From positions 1 through 64,000 of the forward strand of contig JAXGGA010000455.1 in the NCBI GenBank assembly GCA_038373865.1: DNA of 64,000 nucleotides. Reading direction: 5' to 3'. This document shows positions 21,737 to 33,867 of the stretch, piece by piece (within the stretch, counting starts at the first letter, position 1; each line of letters starts with the position of its first letter). A model generated the notes under the pieces. That model did no database searches and was not told the origin of the DNA. It worked only from the letters and a program-made list of their open reading frames with translations. A program made the position numbers and the translations under genes. Source of the DNA: Uloborus plumipes. Taxonomy: Eukaryota > Arthropoda > Arachnida > Araneae > Uloboridae.

Positions 21737-21994
21737 CAATAAACCGCCAACTCGGTTATTCCATTCAAGGGCTGCAGTTTGGTGTTTATTGGCACTGGAG
21801 GTAGCTGGAGGTAGAAATCCTCTTATAGAAACAAAGTGAGTTCTAATTTTACTTTAGCTACCAGTTTTTTGGTTCTCTGCTTCTGTAAGAGGATTTCTGC
21901 CTCCAGGTCGGCCACTTTCTATTCCATGCTGACGAGTGCCAATACGCACGAAATTGCAATCCTTGAATGGAATAACCAAGTTGGTGGTGTATTG
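21737..21994. repeat. hairpin-forming inverted repeat element
   Basis: Arms of 34 bp at 21737-21770 and 21961-21994 pair with three mismatches (core GGTTATTCCATTCAAGG). Further in, TAGAAATCCTCTTATAGAA (about 21811) pairs with TTCTGTAAGAGGATTTCTGC (about 21881), so most of the 258 bp folds back on itself. No duplication of the target is obvious. It lies 55 bp from the 3' end of the Helitron that follows. Confidence 0.75.
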
Positions 21995-22941
21995 CATGTT
22001 TCTGCCTTAGCCCTGGCTCATGGGCGGGAACTTACTGCTTTATTACTCACTAGCGGTACCCTCACGGCTTTGCCCGTGGTATAAAATTAAAAGTTCATTT
22101 GTAAAATAATTGATATATCAGAAAAAATGCTCTATTTTAGTTTTATTCAACTATAATTCCTTCAAAGTGATATAAAGATTTGATATGGACCCCACACTAC
22201 TTAATTTTACGTGTAAATTTCTTAGTAGATGCCTTAAGTGCTAAAATAGTGCTTGGAGTGAGCAAGATAACAATTCAAACATTTGTAGCCCTAGTTTGCT
22301 ACGAAACAATGCAAAAAAATATTTTACAATGATTAATCTCCTAAAGATCGTCGTTTTTAACATCATTCAGTGGATTTTTCGCAAAATATCGCCAACAGCA
22401 CCAAATTGAACCTAAATCGAAAAAAAAAATTTTTCGCCAATTTGGCGTCAAATATTTGGCGATCAAAAGCTTGGCGATATATCGCCAAGTGGTCGCGCCA
22501 ATTCATATCACTTTTGTTAACCAATTCATATCACCTTGCATTGAAAACACTGATTTACCCGATAAATGGGGTAAAACACCCCCTTAGAACATTCGAATGC
22601 AACCCCAAGGGAGATGGACAAAAATAAGCCAAAAGAGAAAATAAGAACAGTTTTGTTGATAACAGAAACCAACAGAAATCTTACCAAAGTTTAAAAGAAG
22701 AAGAAAGTTTTCTTTCCCAGCTTAAAAAACAAAACAATACATTTTCCGAAACGAAACACTTTAAAAAAAACGATGCAATATCGAAATTGATACACTATTT
22801 CGTTAATCTGTGCTTTAGGTACCCTTTTCTCGCTAAATGAACGATAGGCGCGCCAAGCGTGGTAACCCTAGCTATTTTGCGTAGTTGACTTTTTGAAAAC
22901 GCGCCAAGCAGGGTCCCAAAGCATCTTCACCGGGAAAAAGA

Positions 22942-23201
22942 CAGGGTTGCCAGAGAATTGGAACAAAAAATACTATACCTCCTCTAAAAAAATATTACAA
23001 AATACTACTGTTTCCAAACGTTGCCAAAATCAATGTTGCTGAAATGCGAAATCTATGAAAATGGAAAAAAAAAAATCCGCCAAATCTTTTAATTAAGTCA
23101 TTAGTATATTGGAAACAGGGTTGCCAGAAAAATACTACGCTCCTTATTTGGGCCGAAAAAATACTACCGTAGAATCAAAAATACTACGTCTGGCAACCCT
23201 G
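22942..23201. mobile_element. hAT-type MITE with 8-bp duplication
   Basis: The ends are CAGGGTTGCCAGA (left) and TCTGGCAACCCTG (right), with a perfect 8-bp target duplication GAAAAAGA at 22934-22941 and 23202-23209. An 8-bp duplication and CAGGG ends are characteristic of the hAT superfamily. At 23116 a second left end (CAGGGTTGCCAGA) lies inside, so an 86-bp subunit repeats the boundary. There is no coding sequence. The 1411-bp element at 58776-60186 has the same ends. Confidence 0.9.
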
Positions 23202-23660
23202 GAAAAAGAACGAAACAAAAATAAGTATGAACACGTAACCATAGTAACAACATGAAAAGTTGATTTCCGTTGATAAAATAATTCTTTTCATCTCTCTTTT
23301 CAAACAAATTTTATTATCGAGCTGAACCATTTTAGAATCGTTTGGCTTGCTTTACTGAAGGTAAGCCTTGAATTTCGGGATTCTAAAAACAATTGTTACA
23401 GCTCTCCTGATGATCGTAGAAACTTCGAAAAAACTTCATTTTGTGCAGAAAATTCCAAGCTTTCGAATGACATAAGACTTGAAAATGTGTGTGAAATATT
23501 TCTTCCCTATTTTATCGAATTTCCGCTAAGAATTCGAATAGAAAAAGAACGAAATGGAATTTTCGAAAAATCGCTTCGAGGTGCAAAACTACATGCTACA
23601 AACTAATTTTGTGCCAAGTGGCATGAAAATCGACCGAACGGTTTTGGCGCTACGCGCGTA

Positions 23661-23693
23661 ACAGACAGACAGAAAGAAAGAAAGAAAGAAAGA
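23661..23693. repeat. AAAG microsatellite
   Basis: GACAGACAG followed by about six AAAG units, close to the 5' end of the minus-strand Helitron. Similar GACAGA/AAAG runs sit at this position in many arthropod Helitrons, which is general recall and not a checked comparison. Confidence 0.8.
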
Positions 23694-23739
23694 AGGACAG
23701 ACAGAACCACCTTCAGCTTTATTATTAGTAGAGAAGAGA

Positions 23740-26700
23740 TAGAGATTTTCCCTATCGTAAGTTAAATTACTAGTTCGTACGGAAACTATCTGCTATATCG
23801 TATCAAAGTTTTTGGAAAGCGAAATGCATTCAGTAAAATGCAAGAAATAGTTTAAAATTGGATTTTTTTGTAGTGTTGAAAGAAAATTCTGTTGTTGTTT
23901 CTCGAGTACTAATGTATTTTATTAAACGAATAAGTTATTTTAAGAACAACAAATATTGCTTCCTCGCGAAACAATCAAAAGTTTGACCAGCTTCTATTCG
24001 TTTGACTTGGTTTCTACTTTCAAGTGAAATGGCAAAATGAAATCTTCAAACGCTTGTTGAACTGCTTCGACACAGTAATTTCTGTTCACGTATCAAGCTA
24101 CACTCTCAATTGAGTTTGAGAAATGGTTTGTAAAGTGACATTCCTTTATTTTCTAAACCTTAAACTGGCGTGAGGTTTTGTTTTATTGAATGCGAATGAA
24201 ACAAAAGAAATTTCTCAAGAAAGTTAGAACTGGAAAGCTGTGTGAGAATTAAAGAAAAAAAAGTTTCTTCAGGAAAATATAAACAAAGGATACGAAGACA
24301 AATTGCTCTTCGTCTTGTTTCTTAGCAGGCAAGGAAGGAAAAGCAAATCTGCTTTGGTTTGCAATTTTTTTAAAGAATAATGTTACAGATGCTAACCGAG
24401 CTGGCGCGTTGCCCAGAAAATTTAAGCTAATGCTTTGCTTTCAGGAAATAATTGATAAAACAGCATTGAATAAACAAATATCAGTAAGTTTTTGACGTCC
24501 GTAATGCATTAGTGTCGAAAACAGTTAAGGAAAATATGTAAATGTTTAAGTGATTTTCAGAGTTTCTGAGCTAAATTTAAAGAAACATGTTAAAGGTTAT
24601 TTTTCAACTACATTATATATTTCTACTAAAAATAACATCATATAGCAAAAAAATATACTACAGATGAAAATTTTATTTCAAGCTTAAAGAAGTTTATTTT
24701 TTAAAATTGCATTATTACGTCTCATTTCTATAATGAATATCTCCGGAAATTTTTTAGGCAACTTTTATAAAAAAAGTTTTTTCAAATACAATATTAACTA
24801 TTTTAGAAAAATATGATTTCCTATCATTCCTAACTTCTATTCCTTTAAATGCTTTATAGTTTTGCTCTCTTTTTGTCTAGTTTAGCTTCAGTTTAGCTAA
24901 AAAACGTTAACTATGTTTTTTTAATTACAAGCACACAAGAGACCTGATATTAGAAGAAAAAATACTTTCAAAATTAAAGAAAACTAATGCAAAAAAGCAC
25001 TGATTATTGCAATTTTCTTAGTATTAAATTTCATTTATTTTCTGAATAATCTTTCTAATAATGGAATTTCACAAAACCAATTCCAATTTTTCAGTTGATG
25101 TAAAGCTGACTCAAAAAGTCCTCACGGTATAAAACTTAATAACTAAATAGGAAAATTAAATGAAATGATAAAGAGAAAAGTTTTTTGTGGAATACTAAGA
25201 AAATATTTTTATTTTATTTTAAGCAGGATATACATAATTAAAAAAATATATACCAAAGCATGCGACTCATACCTGATAAATCCTGCAACTGTTTTGGTTA
25301 AAATAAATTATTTTGCCATACTTGAATATTCTACAATCATTCTCAATTTTAGCCTATATAAATCTACTAAGAAAGAATGGCATTTCGTTACGTGTTAAAA
25401 CGTCTTTAAATATTTCTTTAGAAAGAAAAAAAATGAATGCGCATTAAAAATTACTGATTTGAACAAATAAATGAAACTAAACTTAATGCTGGTGCTTGTG
25501 GCTACGAAAATTTGAAATTTAATAACATATGTTTATTTTAAAACGTTTTTATTGTTTAAAAACAACCATAAAACAAACAAATACCATGCTTGTGACTGTT
25601 TCTATTTGACCTTCCTTCTCGTCTTCAGTTGTTTCCATTCATTTTTTAAAAGTATTTTAATTGTTTCAATATGTTTCTAGAATAAATTATGTTTCTATTT
25701 TACTTCTGTTATTGAAAATAATTTTATGCCGATACTCAGATAGTTATTGTTATAAACGTCTAATGCGATTGAATAAAATCATTTGAGTCATACTGAGTTT
25801 ATTGACGATAAATCATATAAATCAATCTTTAAAATTACTTTAAACCTTCTTTTGTTTTATTTTGTAAAACTTTATTGAAAAATAGGCAAAAAACGAGCAA
25901 ATGATACGAAGACAGCAAATGTTTAAAATCTGCAGTGTTAATAATATTATTCTAGACATCTGTGCATTTTTTTTCACTATTTGTACGTGATGCATTATAG
26001 TTTTCACAAAATTTACATTTTCAAAATCATGCTCTTTTTGCACGAAAATCTAAGTAATAAAACATTTTGACTCACAAAAACTTCTAACTTTACCTTTAGC
26101 AAAAATCCAATTAATAAAACCATGGCCTTGTATTTTGAGATCACTGTTATGCTTTCATAAAAGTGATCTGGAGATACATATCTAAGCATTCATAAAGGAA
26201 ATAGAAAAACTGATTCTTTTCCCCTGAAAAATCTAGGTATGTTTATGTGATTATATCTGACATAACCTCTGCCATGTTTCCATTTCGTTATTGAACAATG
26301 TTCTGTAAGTCATTGATCCCTTAATATGATAAAAGTCTGCGTTTATTGGGATAAAGGAAAAATCCTTTTACTGACTTTTCTTTCTTTCCAAGGTTTATTT
26401 CCTTTTTTATTTCTTACTCTATTGCATTCCCTTTACTGTGTATGATTTATTGAGCATCTATTTAATTCGAGCATCTGATTTTACGAATTACTTTATTGTA
26501 AAACTATTTTTTAATGCTCAATTTTGGATATTTTCCCAGTAGAATTGAGAGATATACTTTATTTTATCACATTTTATAAACTAACAAAACAATATCACTT
26601 CTGTTTATATACACCAGTGAGTAAAACTAAGAGAATTTTCAGATTGGCTATTTATCAATAGCTTAACTGGACCGATTTTAAAGAAACATTCTGCATGTTT

Positions 26701-28780
26701 GGTGTGTAGTGATCTGCTCAGCCAATCCATTCGGTGAATACACTCTAACCACATGGAGCATATCAGGGACTTCATATTATTTTATCCACATACTTGAATT
26801 AGGGAGTAAACGATTCCTTCAGTGAATTTCAATCCCTTTATTTTTTTACGAAGAGTAAAATGTAAAAATGTGCTTTATTTTAATACAAATAATCTTAAAA
26901 AGTACGTTTTCTTGTTTGTAATGTTTCAGTTTTTTTCCTTGGTGAATATGGGAAAATTTTTTACTTAAATTTGCTCATATATTTAGTTAGAACACAGAGC
27001 AAATTAAAAATACTGAAAGAGTTTGTCGCTCGTCGATCAATATTGCGAGAACTTTTCTGGAAATAAATCACGAGCCTCCGAGGAAAAATACTTTGCGGGA
27101 GCGTTTTCTTGTAAAACAGCCTTGTCGAAACTCCATTGTGCACGAAAAATAAAAAGGCGTGGGCTGCTATGACATAAGTTGAAAGAATTCGGTTTGTCAG
27201 ATGCTAACTGGTATGGCACGATGCCAAGCAAAGAGCCACTGAACAGAAAGAAGTGACTTTGACTTTTTGCCAACACAAGTTATTACACAAAACAATTTTA
27301 GGGGGCGAAATTAAATAAAAGTAAGGCCTCTCATAATCGTATTGTTTTTGATGAAAATGCCATTGAAACTTGATTACGTACATGAACGTATTACATAAAG
27401 AAATATATTCGTTTCGTTTTCGTGGTTTTATGAATTTTGTAAACTATTCTTGATTAACCGTTTTATTTTTAACGCAATAAGTTTATGTATTGCTTTTAGC
27501 AATCCTACTCAAAGTGCAATATTTTTATGTATATTTCTTTGGAGTTTAACATTATTTACTTTGATTATTTTAAAACCTTTAAGTGGAATAATTAATCTTT
27601 CAGAATAAAAGACTAGCACTTGAGTCTACTTCAATTGTTTACATTAATAAAGGTTAAACTATACTAACAATTAAATTGACGTTTGAATCGATATTAACTT
27701 ACGAAGTCGCTTTTGCTACATGCTTTTTTTACAACGGCCTTTTACTACTTTAAATTGCGTTTGCGCAGGAAATTTAATCAAATGCAGTGAACCGACTTAT
27801 TACCATAGATAAGGATTCTCACAATCCTTTACAGTACAATATGCGGGTGACCAACACATTGTAAGAAAATTCCTGAGCATCAGATTATTTTCCGGAATTG
27901 TTAAAAATTTTACGGGTTTCCACCATTTTCCTGGGTAAAACAAGTGTGCTTGTAAAAGGATGTGTGATGAATTGGGAAAGAATGAGGATATTGTGGTCAA
28001 GGGATGAAGACTTCTCACTGCTGTGAAAAACAATTTTAGCTATTGGCGCGAAAATACATTTAGTTTTAAATTTGTTTAATGCCTACAGTTTAGTTACTAC
28101 AATTTCGGACTGACTAAGCTCTTAACAAGGATGAGTTGTATTCTCTGGGTATTGTAGTTTTGCAGAAAATTCTGTAAACTAAGCTATTCGGCATTTGCTT
28201 GAAATTCAACCGTAGCTTCGACAGTATTTACTGTGGGGTGGTTCCAAAAAAATATCTATAGGTTTTTCATTTATTCATGGAGAAAGTGTGGATTTTAGTT
28301 GAAAGCTTTTCGAATTCTTTAGAAAGATTACATGTTAATTTTAGGAAGGTAACAAACTTATAGAGGGAAACTTTCTTGTGTTTTTCAGATATGTCAGTGA
28401 CAGAAATTAGGCACTTAAAACTATATTAAACCCTATATTACCTAAGAAAACTATGGCTATACCAGTAGTATCAACATCGTAAAAAGCTGAAAATTAAAAA
28501 TCTTGCACTTATTCGGCTTAATGTTAGTAGATGAGGATTTTTTAAGAACTTTAAGTTATACACATAAGAATAACTATTTGTGTAAGTGTACTCATCTAAT
28601 ACATAGTAATTAGTAATTAATAAATGACTATGACATTTTATTTAAAATAAGAATCTCTTTTTCTAGTGCTGTTTATATTATTTTGTCATTAATAAATAGC
28701 AGCTGTGTACAAAAAAGCTATGCATTTCATCTTCAATGCAAAATAATACCAAATGTGGTCGTCATTTTTTATTTATATTA
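23740..28780. other. AT-rich region, no gene seen
   Basis: About 5 kb without a supported gene, RNA, or paired terminal repeats. The slightly GC-richer patch at 27040-27270 has overlapping minus-strand frames of 60 and 79 codons without recognisable motifs, so it is left unassigned. Confidence 0.5.
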
Positions 28781-29599
28781 CTAGCTGCCAGGGTAGCTAG
28801 ATAAGCTTCCTGCGGCATGTTGATGCATAACGTCCCCCTTCTCTAACTTTTACCTCATTCTGAAGTTATACTATTTGATATAATTTAATGTTTATTCGAT
28901 TTCAAGACATACCACGCACGTGGCCCGGCGTTGCACGGACACTTCGTGCACTGAAAGTAGTGAGGAAAATTTCAAGAAACTACTCCCCGCCAAGGCGGCT
29001 CGCTAACAGGCGCTTCACGCCTTTACTTTTTTCCCGCATAAAAAAATCATTCGAAATATTGAGATGCTTCGCGCCTTCAAGATGGTGAGGAAAGTTTCAG
29101 TAAGTTCAGCTCGCTCAAAGGTAAAAAGCAGACATAGATACTCAGTTTTTAATATAAGTAGATGGCTTTTCAACAAATGAATGTTTCAAAATATTACAAG
29201 TAGCTAGCGATAAAAATACTACACGTATGTCGCCCGCTTATCAGTTTCGTGTTTGATTTAGCTAAGCCTTCATTCAGAATTCTCATTATCATTGTTATTA
29301 CTGTTTCATAGCAACCATGTTTTGCAATGCAACAATGGATTTCATATTTCATCATTTATTAGGCTTAATCGCTTTAAATTTGACTACTTATTAATTGATA
29401 TCTTCGCTAATTAAAGTCGTATAATTATATAAATTGAAACTAATGAAGCCTGAAAAATTACCTATTTATCGGTATTTGGTTCGACTTTCAGTTCAGTGGA
29501 GTTCAGGAGAAAGAAGCGTGACATAGATAGAAAGAAAGATAGAAAGATAGTTAGAAAGAAAGATAGTTAGAAAAATACTCAGTTTTTAATATAAGTAGA
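28781..29599 (-). mobile_element. non-autonomous Helitron with a duplicated 5' end
   Basis: On the minus strand the element starts TCTACTTATATTAAAAACTG (right edge 29599, T on the plus strand outside at 29600) and ends CCTGGCAGCTAG at 28781, with T outside. The same 5' end occurs again at 29162 (plus-strand CTCAGTTTTTAATATAAGTA then GAT), so the span holds either two Helitrons sharing one 3' end or a 5'-end duplication. The interior has GC-rich inverted words (GCCAAGGCGGC) and a GATA/GAAA-like microsatellite at 29525-29570. No Rep/helicase gene is present. Confidence 0.75.
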
Positions 29600-32141
29600 T
29601 TTTGCCATTTTTCAGAACTGATTATTATACAGAGAAAAGGTTTTTTTTCGTTTAAACAATATACAGAAACACGACTCCAATTTATTTTTCTTCTTGAAAT
29701 AACTTTTTAAAAATTAGATTTTAACAGTAAATTTACGGACGCAAATTACATTCCTTAATTACTTTAACATATTTTAAAGTTTAACCTTCAAGCATACATA
29801 CTTACAAAATTCTAAAACAAAACCTCATTCGCAGCGCTTTCATGCATTCGCCTCTTAAAAAAATCTCTTTAAGCATTTTTAAGCTTATGCTTTCAGTTTA
29901 GAAGTAATTCATTTCTTTCTTCTAAACCAAGAGAGCTTAAGAGATTTGTTTCCGGTACTAGAGATTTCGCACTTTCTAAGTGGATGATTACGTGGTGATA
30001 AATTGCTCCGAAGAGACAAGAACATGATTTAAACGGAGTTTCCCTATTTTTCCCAGGTAGTTAAGGGAAAAGAAAGTCTCGCTATGCAAGAGTTTTGACT
30101 CTCTTTAAAGGCTTTTGTTTCAAGAAGTGGTATAAACTTTTGTGTTATAGAAAATTGGAAAAGTGTTGAAACATGAGGTAGCTCATTCTTTTAGACTTAT
30201 TAACTTACATATTGTGAAATTTCGACAATTTTATTAAAAACCGCCCCGATTAATCTAGTTAAAGAGCGTTTGGGTAGCTCAAATTATCTTGTTTCCAGTT
30301 TTTCTCATTAATTATCTAAGTTCTTCTTTCTTCGTTTTTATTGATGTATTGCCATAATATTTATGTTATTTTTTCCAATTAAATATTTGCTAGGAAAAGA
30401 AATATGATCGACTTTCAGTATTTTTTAAAACGACATTACATAAATGCTGCTTAATGGAAACTTATAATAATTTTAAAATTAATTTGTTTATATTGTCAGT
30501 AAATTTCGTAGCTCTCCCATAGCAATTTAAGTTTGCGAAAGGAGGATTGCGTGCTTTACTTTTATTAGTTTAGATGTAAAATAGTTTTATGGGCATCCTT
30601 TTGCTGATTATAACGATTTTTAAAAGAAAAGCTGATTTATATGAGTGCATTTACTTGAAAATTCTTTATGAGCTTCAAGAAACCCTATTTTCACTTTTTA
30701 TTTGAAAAAAAAAATCCCTAAAACCTCTAATCTCTCTCTTTTCTAAATTTTATTTTGAAATTTAGAAACATGTGTGAAGTAGACAAACTGGTTTAACACC
30801 TTATTTTACTTTTGTAATAAATTGCTGACACCTATGGTTCTTGCTGCATTCTTAAGTAAAATACTGCCCTGTTACCTAAACAGCTTCTGCTAGGAGTAGA
30901 TGAAAGAAATTTGCTACACCAAGAAACGTAAGATGCGGCAAAGAAAACAAATTTTAGTCTTTCCCTCTTGAAATCATTAAAATAGTTTTCTTAAATGTAT
31001 TTTTAAAATCAAAGATTTTTTTTTTAAAGAAAGGTGATGGTTTTAAAAATTAAGGTTTATCCCAAGTTCTAGCAAAAATTATCAAACTGTTGCAGTGCGT
31101 ACCAAAAACTTTTATAGGAAAAAAACTCTACCTTGTTATACGATTGAAAACCAATCCCAGATGAAAATTCGGGCTGGAGTCAACAATTTTGCGAAAGAAT
31201 GCTAATTCGGTTTTTAATTAGTTTCTCTGTTAATTAAAGAGCGCAATCTCGCACAAATCTATTATTTAAATGCAACATATCTTCACGTTGGTTATTTATT
31301 AGAGCTAGCTCGCACATATGACGACAGAAAGATGAAAAAAAAGACTAAACTTAAAATAAAGTAAATAAATAAAAAAAGAACATCGTTTTAACATGAACGT
31401 GAAGGCATTTTGCTTATATTTATAAGCCGACAAGTTAACCATAAAATTGGAAGTTTTTACACGTGATTAGTTTTCAACTTCTAAAACTCTTATCAAATCT
31501 TACTCCATGTAAGTAGCATTTTTATAAACTTATCCAAATGTTTTTGAAGAGATGGTTTTTTTTAAATTTCTCTTATTCATAATCTTTGCATATCTTTAAC
31601 GATAATACATATTTGAAAACTACACAACAAATAACAACTCAAAATAGTAATAACATCTAAATAACACAAGGAAATTATATGTTCCCATAATTTAAAAAAA
31701 ATCTATGATCAATAATATTAGTTAGAAATTTGAAAACAATGTAAGAACGACTAATTGCGAAACATAAAGCATGAAATTAAAATTGTATTTGATGTAACTT
31801 AAAAACCGGGCATCGGTAGCATTTTGAAATGCGTCGTCAAAGCCAAGATATAAAATAATATGTTTTCCTTGTAATGTCACACATTTTCGAAAAAATCTAA
31901 ATCTGAGGATATTTCTTTAAAAATTATACCGCTAATTCGTATTTCAGCTAATTTCGGGTAACACATTAAAACTGCAATTATGTAATATGTGCAAAAAAGC
32001 TGAAATAAAAATAATGTATACTTATGTTTGTCTACCGTTTCTTATGGATAAATTAAGGTAAAATCACACCTTGTGGTGTAGATGTTGCCTTTGATACTTA
32101 CGAAAAGAAAACTAGTTAACAAGAGTCCAAATGATCAAAAA
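29600..32141. other. AT-rich gap, no gene seen
   Basis: No supported gene or paired terminal repeats were found between the Helitron and the LINE. Confidence 0.5.
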
Positions 32142-32142
32142 T

Positions 32143-33854
32143 CTTCTTCTTCTTCTTCTTCTACTTATCTCCTAACTGGTCTGACGTAGTCAGACCAGCT
32201 CAAGTAAACCGTTGACCCTGAGGAAGTCCGCAACCAGCAGAGGAGACGAGTAAACATCCTCTCTGGAAAATCCGAGACAGTCCAAAATGTGTTTGGGGGA
32301 GGCTCGGTGTTGGTGGCATTTGGTACACAGGGGAAACGTTTTCTCGCCGTCTGTGTATTTTAAGGTTCTGATATGGCCACTGGCCAGACGTGTTAGGCAG
32401 GTGTAGTATGTTCTGTCTCCTGAAAAGGCGAGAAAGAAGCCTGGATTGATTGAAGAGTACCAGTTGCTGTATGGGGGCACTAGCCATTCCTTCATAATTT
32501 CGGCTTTCTTTATAGAACAGATTTCGTGATATGTGAGTTTAGTTGAGGTGGGAGTCTGTTGTTTGCAGCCCTCCTTAGCAAGTCTATCTGCCAATTCATT
32601 GCCTTGAATATCCACATGTGATGGAATCCAGTGCAGATGTATTTCGTGGTGTTGTGAGATGGATTTTAGCTTGTTATAGATGGAGGTACTTGTGTGGTCA
32701 CCAATATGTAGTCGATTCTTAAGGTGTTGTAGAGCACTACGGCTATCTGTTAAAATCCAAACATCTCCAAAGTTGTTCTCCTCAGAGATTGCCTCAAGCC
32801 CAGCTTCAATTGCAAGAAGTTCACTTCTGAATACTGAGCAAAAGTTAGGGTTGCGTTGGTAAAAAGATAATTTACGTTCTGGTGTTTCAATGTAAATTCC
32901 GCTCCCTGCTGAAATGTTAATTTTACTGCCATCTGTGTAGATCTTAATGTCTGTTTTAGGAATATTGTTAATAATTTCTAAAGCCAGTTGTTTGAGATGG
33001 TCAGGAATGAAGTCGTTTTTAGTAATTGGATCTGTGAAGTTGAGGTAAAAGTGGACTCTAGTGAGCTCTTCTGATGGGCTTAAGCTGAAATGGAGGGAAT
33101 GAGGCTCCACTTCTTGGTGCAATAGTTGTAGTGATGATACTTGGCTGAAAGGGCTGTTTTTCTTCAGTCTTTGATTGCTTTTCCATGTGTTTAGGTATCT
33201 TGAAGTGTTGTTTTGGTTGCCATAGCTGGAAAGCTTATTGTAATATTTCGTGAGGCTAACTTTTCTTCTGAGTTGCAGCGGTTGAAGATCTGCCTCAAAG
33301 AGTACTATATTTGTTGGGCAGCTGCGTGTAAGTCCAGTAACAATACGGGCTGCGCTTAGCTGAACTTGTTCTAACTTTTTCAAATTTGTGTCAGATGCAC
33401 AACAGTAGATGGGAAAGCCGAATTCCAGTACAGGCCTAATAAGGGCATTATAAGTTGCTCTGAGAGTAGCTGCTTCAGCACCCCAGTCTCTTCCAGCGAT
33501 GTATTTCATGATGGTAAGCCTCTTCCTAGCCTTCAGGGTGATGTATTCGATGTGCTTGTTGCTGGTGAATTCAGGATCTAATATGAATCCTAAGTATTTA
33601 GGATGTTTTTCGTAAGTTAAGTATTGACCCTCATATAGAATACTTGGTTGGTAGCTGTATAGGTGTTTATCAGTAGTAAAGAAGGTTGCTATTGATTTGG
33701 AAGGATTGAAGCAAAGTTTAATGATCAGCTGCAAAGCTGGACAGGGAATCTAACGTGTTATTGACTTTGGACTCCAGTTCGTGAATAACAGTGCCCGAGC
33801 TCCAAATTGCGATGTCATCGGCGAACATGCCTATATTAGTCTTCATTCAAACTG
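32143..33854 (-). mobile_element. 5'-truncated non-LTR retrotransposon (LINE)
   Basis: The insertion is bounded by a perfect 13-bp duplication AATGATCAAAAAT at 32130-32142 and 33855-33867, the expected footprint of target-primed reverse transcription. The 3' end (left edge on the plus strand) is a run of GAA units on the minus strand (TTC units at about 32143-32163), used here in place of a poly-A tail. The 5' part is missing: only the last catalytic box of the reverse transcriptase and everything downstream remain. The combination of reverse transcriptase, RNase H and a terminal zinc knuckle fits the I/Jockey/R1-related LINE groups that carry RNase H; a finer placement is not possible by eye. 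Confidence 0.92.
32190..33842 (-). pseudogene. LINE ORF2 remnant: reverse transcriptase end, RNase H, zinc knuckle
   Basis: The long frame covers 514 codons from an apparent ATG at 33734 to 32190. Residues 1-130 are the reverse transcriptase thumb region (KLCFNPSKS, PKYLGFILD, LRATYNALIRPVLEFG). Residues 262-392 are an RNase H domain with all four acidic residues visible: Asp268 in IYTDGSK, Glu305 in FRSELLAIE, Asp330 in LTDSRSAL and Asp383 in NELADRLAKEG, plus IPSHVD. Residues 470-486 form a C-x2-C-x8-H-x3-C knuckle. Upstream, in another frame, GMFADDIAIW (catalytic box at about 33814-33825) shows that a frameshift near 33722-33733 separates the palm from this frame, so the ATG is accidental. 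The endonuclease and most of the reverse transcriptase are gone. Confidence 0.92.
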
Positions 33855-33867
33855 AATGATCAAAAAT

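Larger units (their letters stand above)
22050..23735 (-). mobile_element. non-autonomous Helitron
   Basis: On the minus strand the right edge (about 23732-23739) gives a 5' end beginning TCTACTAATAATAAAGCTGA, and the left edge gives a 3' end GGGTACCGCTAG followed by T. TC at the 5' end and CTAG-T at the 3' end are Helitron hallmarks; no terminal inverted repeats or target duplication are expected. The exact 5' base is uncertain because the sequence next to it repeats TCTC. No Rep/helicase gene is present. A hAT-type MITE is inserted at 22942-23201 and an AAAG microsatellite at about 23661-23693. Confidence 0.75.

Noticed and set aside
27037..27276. 79-codon minus-strand frame
   Set aside because: No motif, overlaps another frame, and no transcript evidence.
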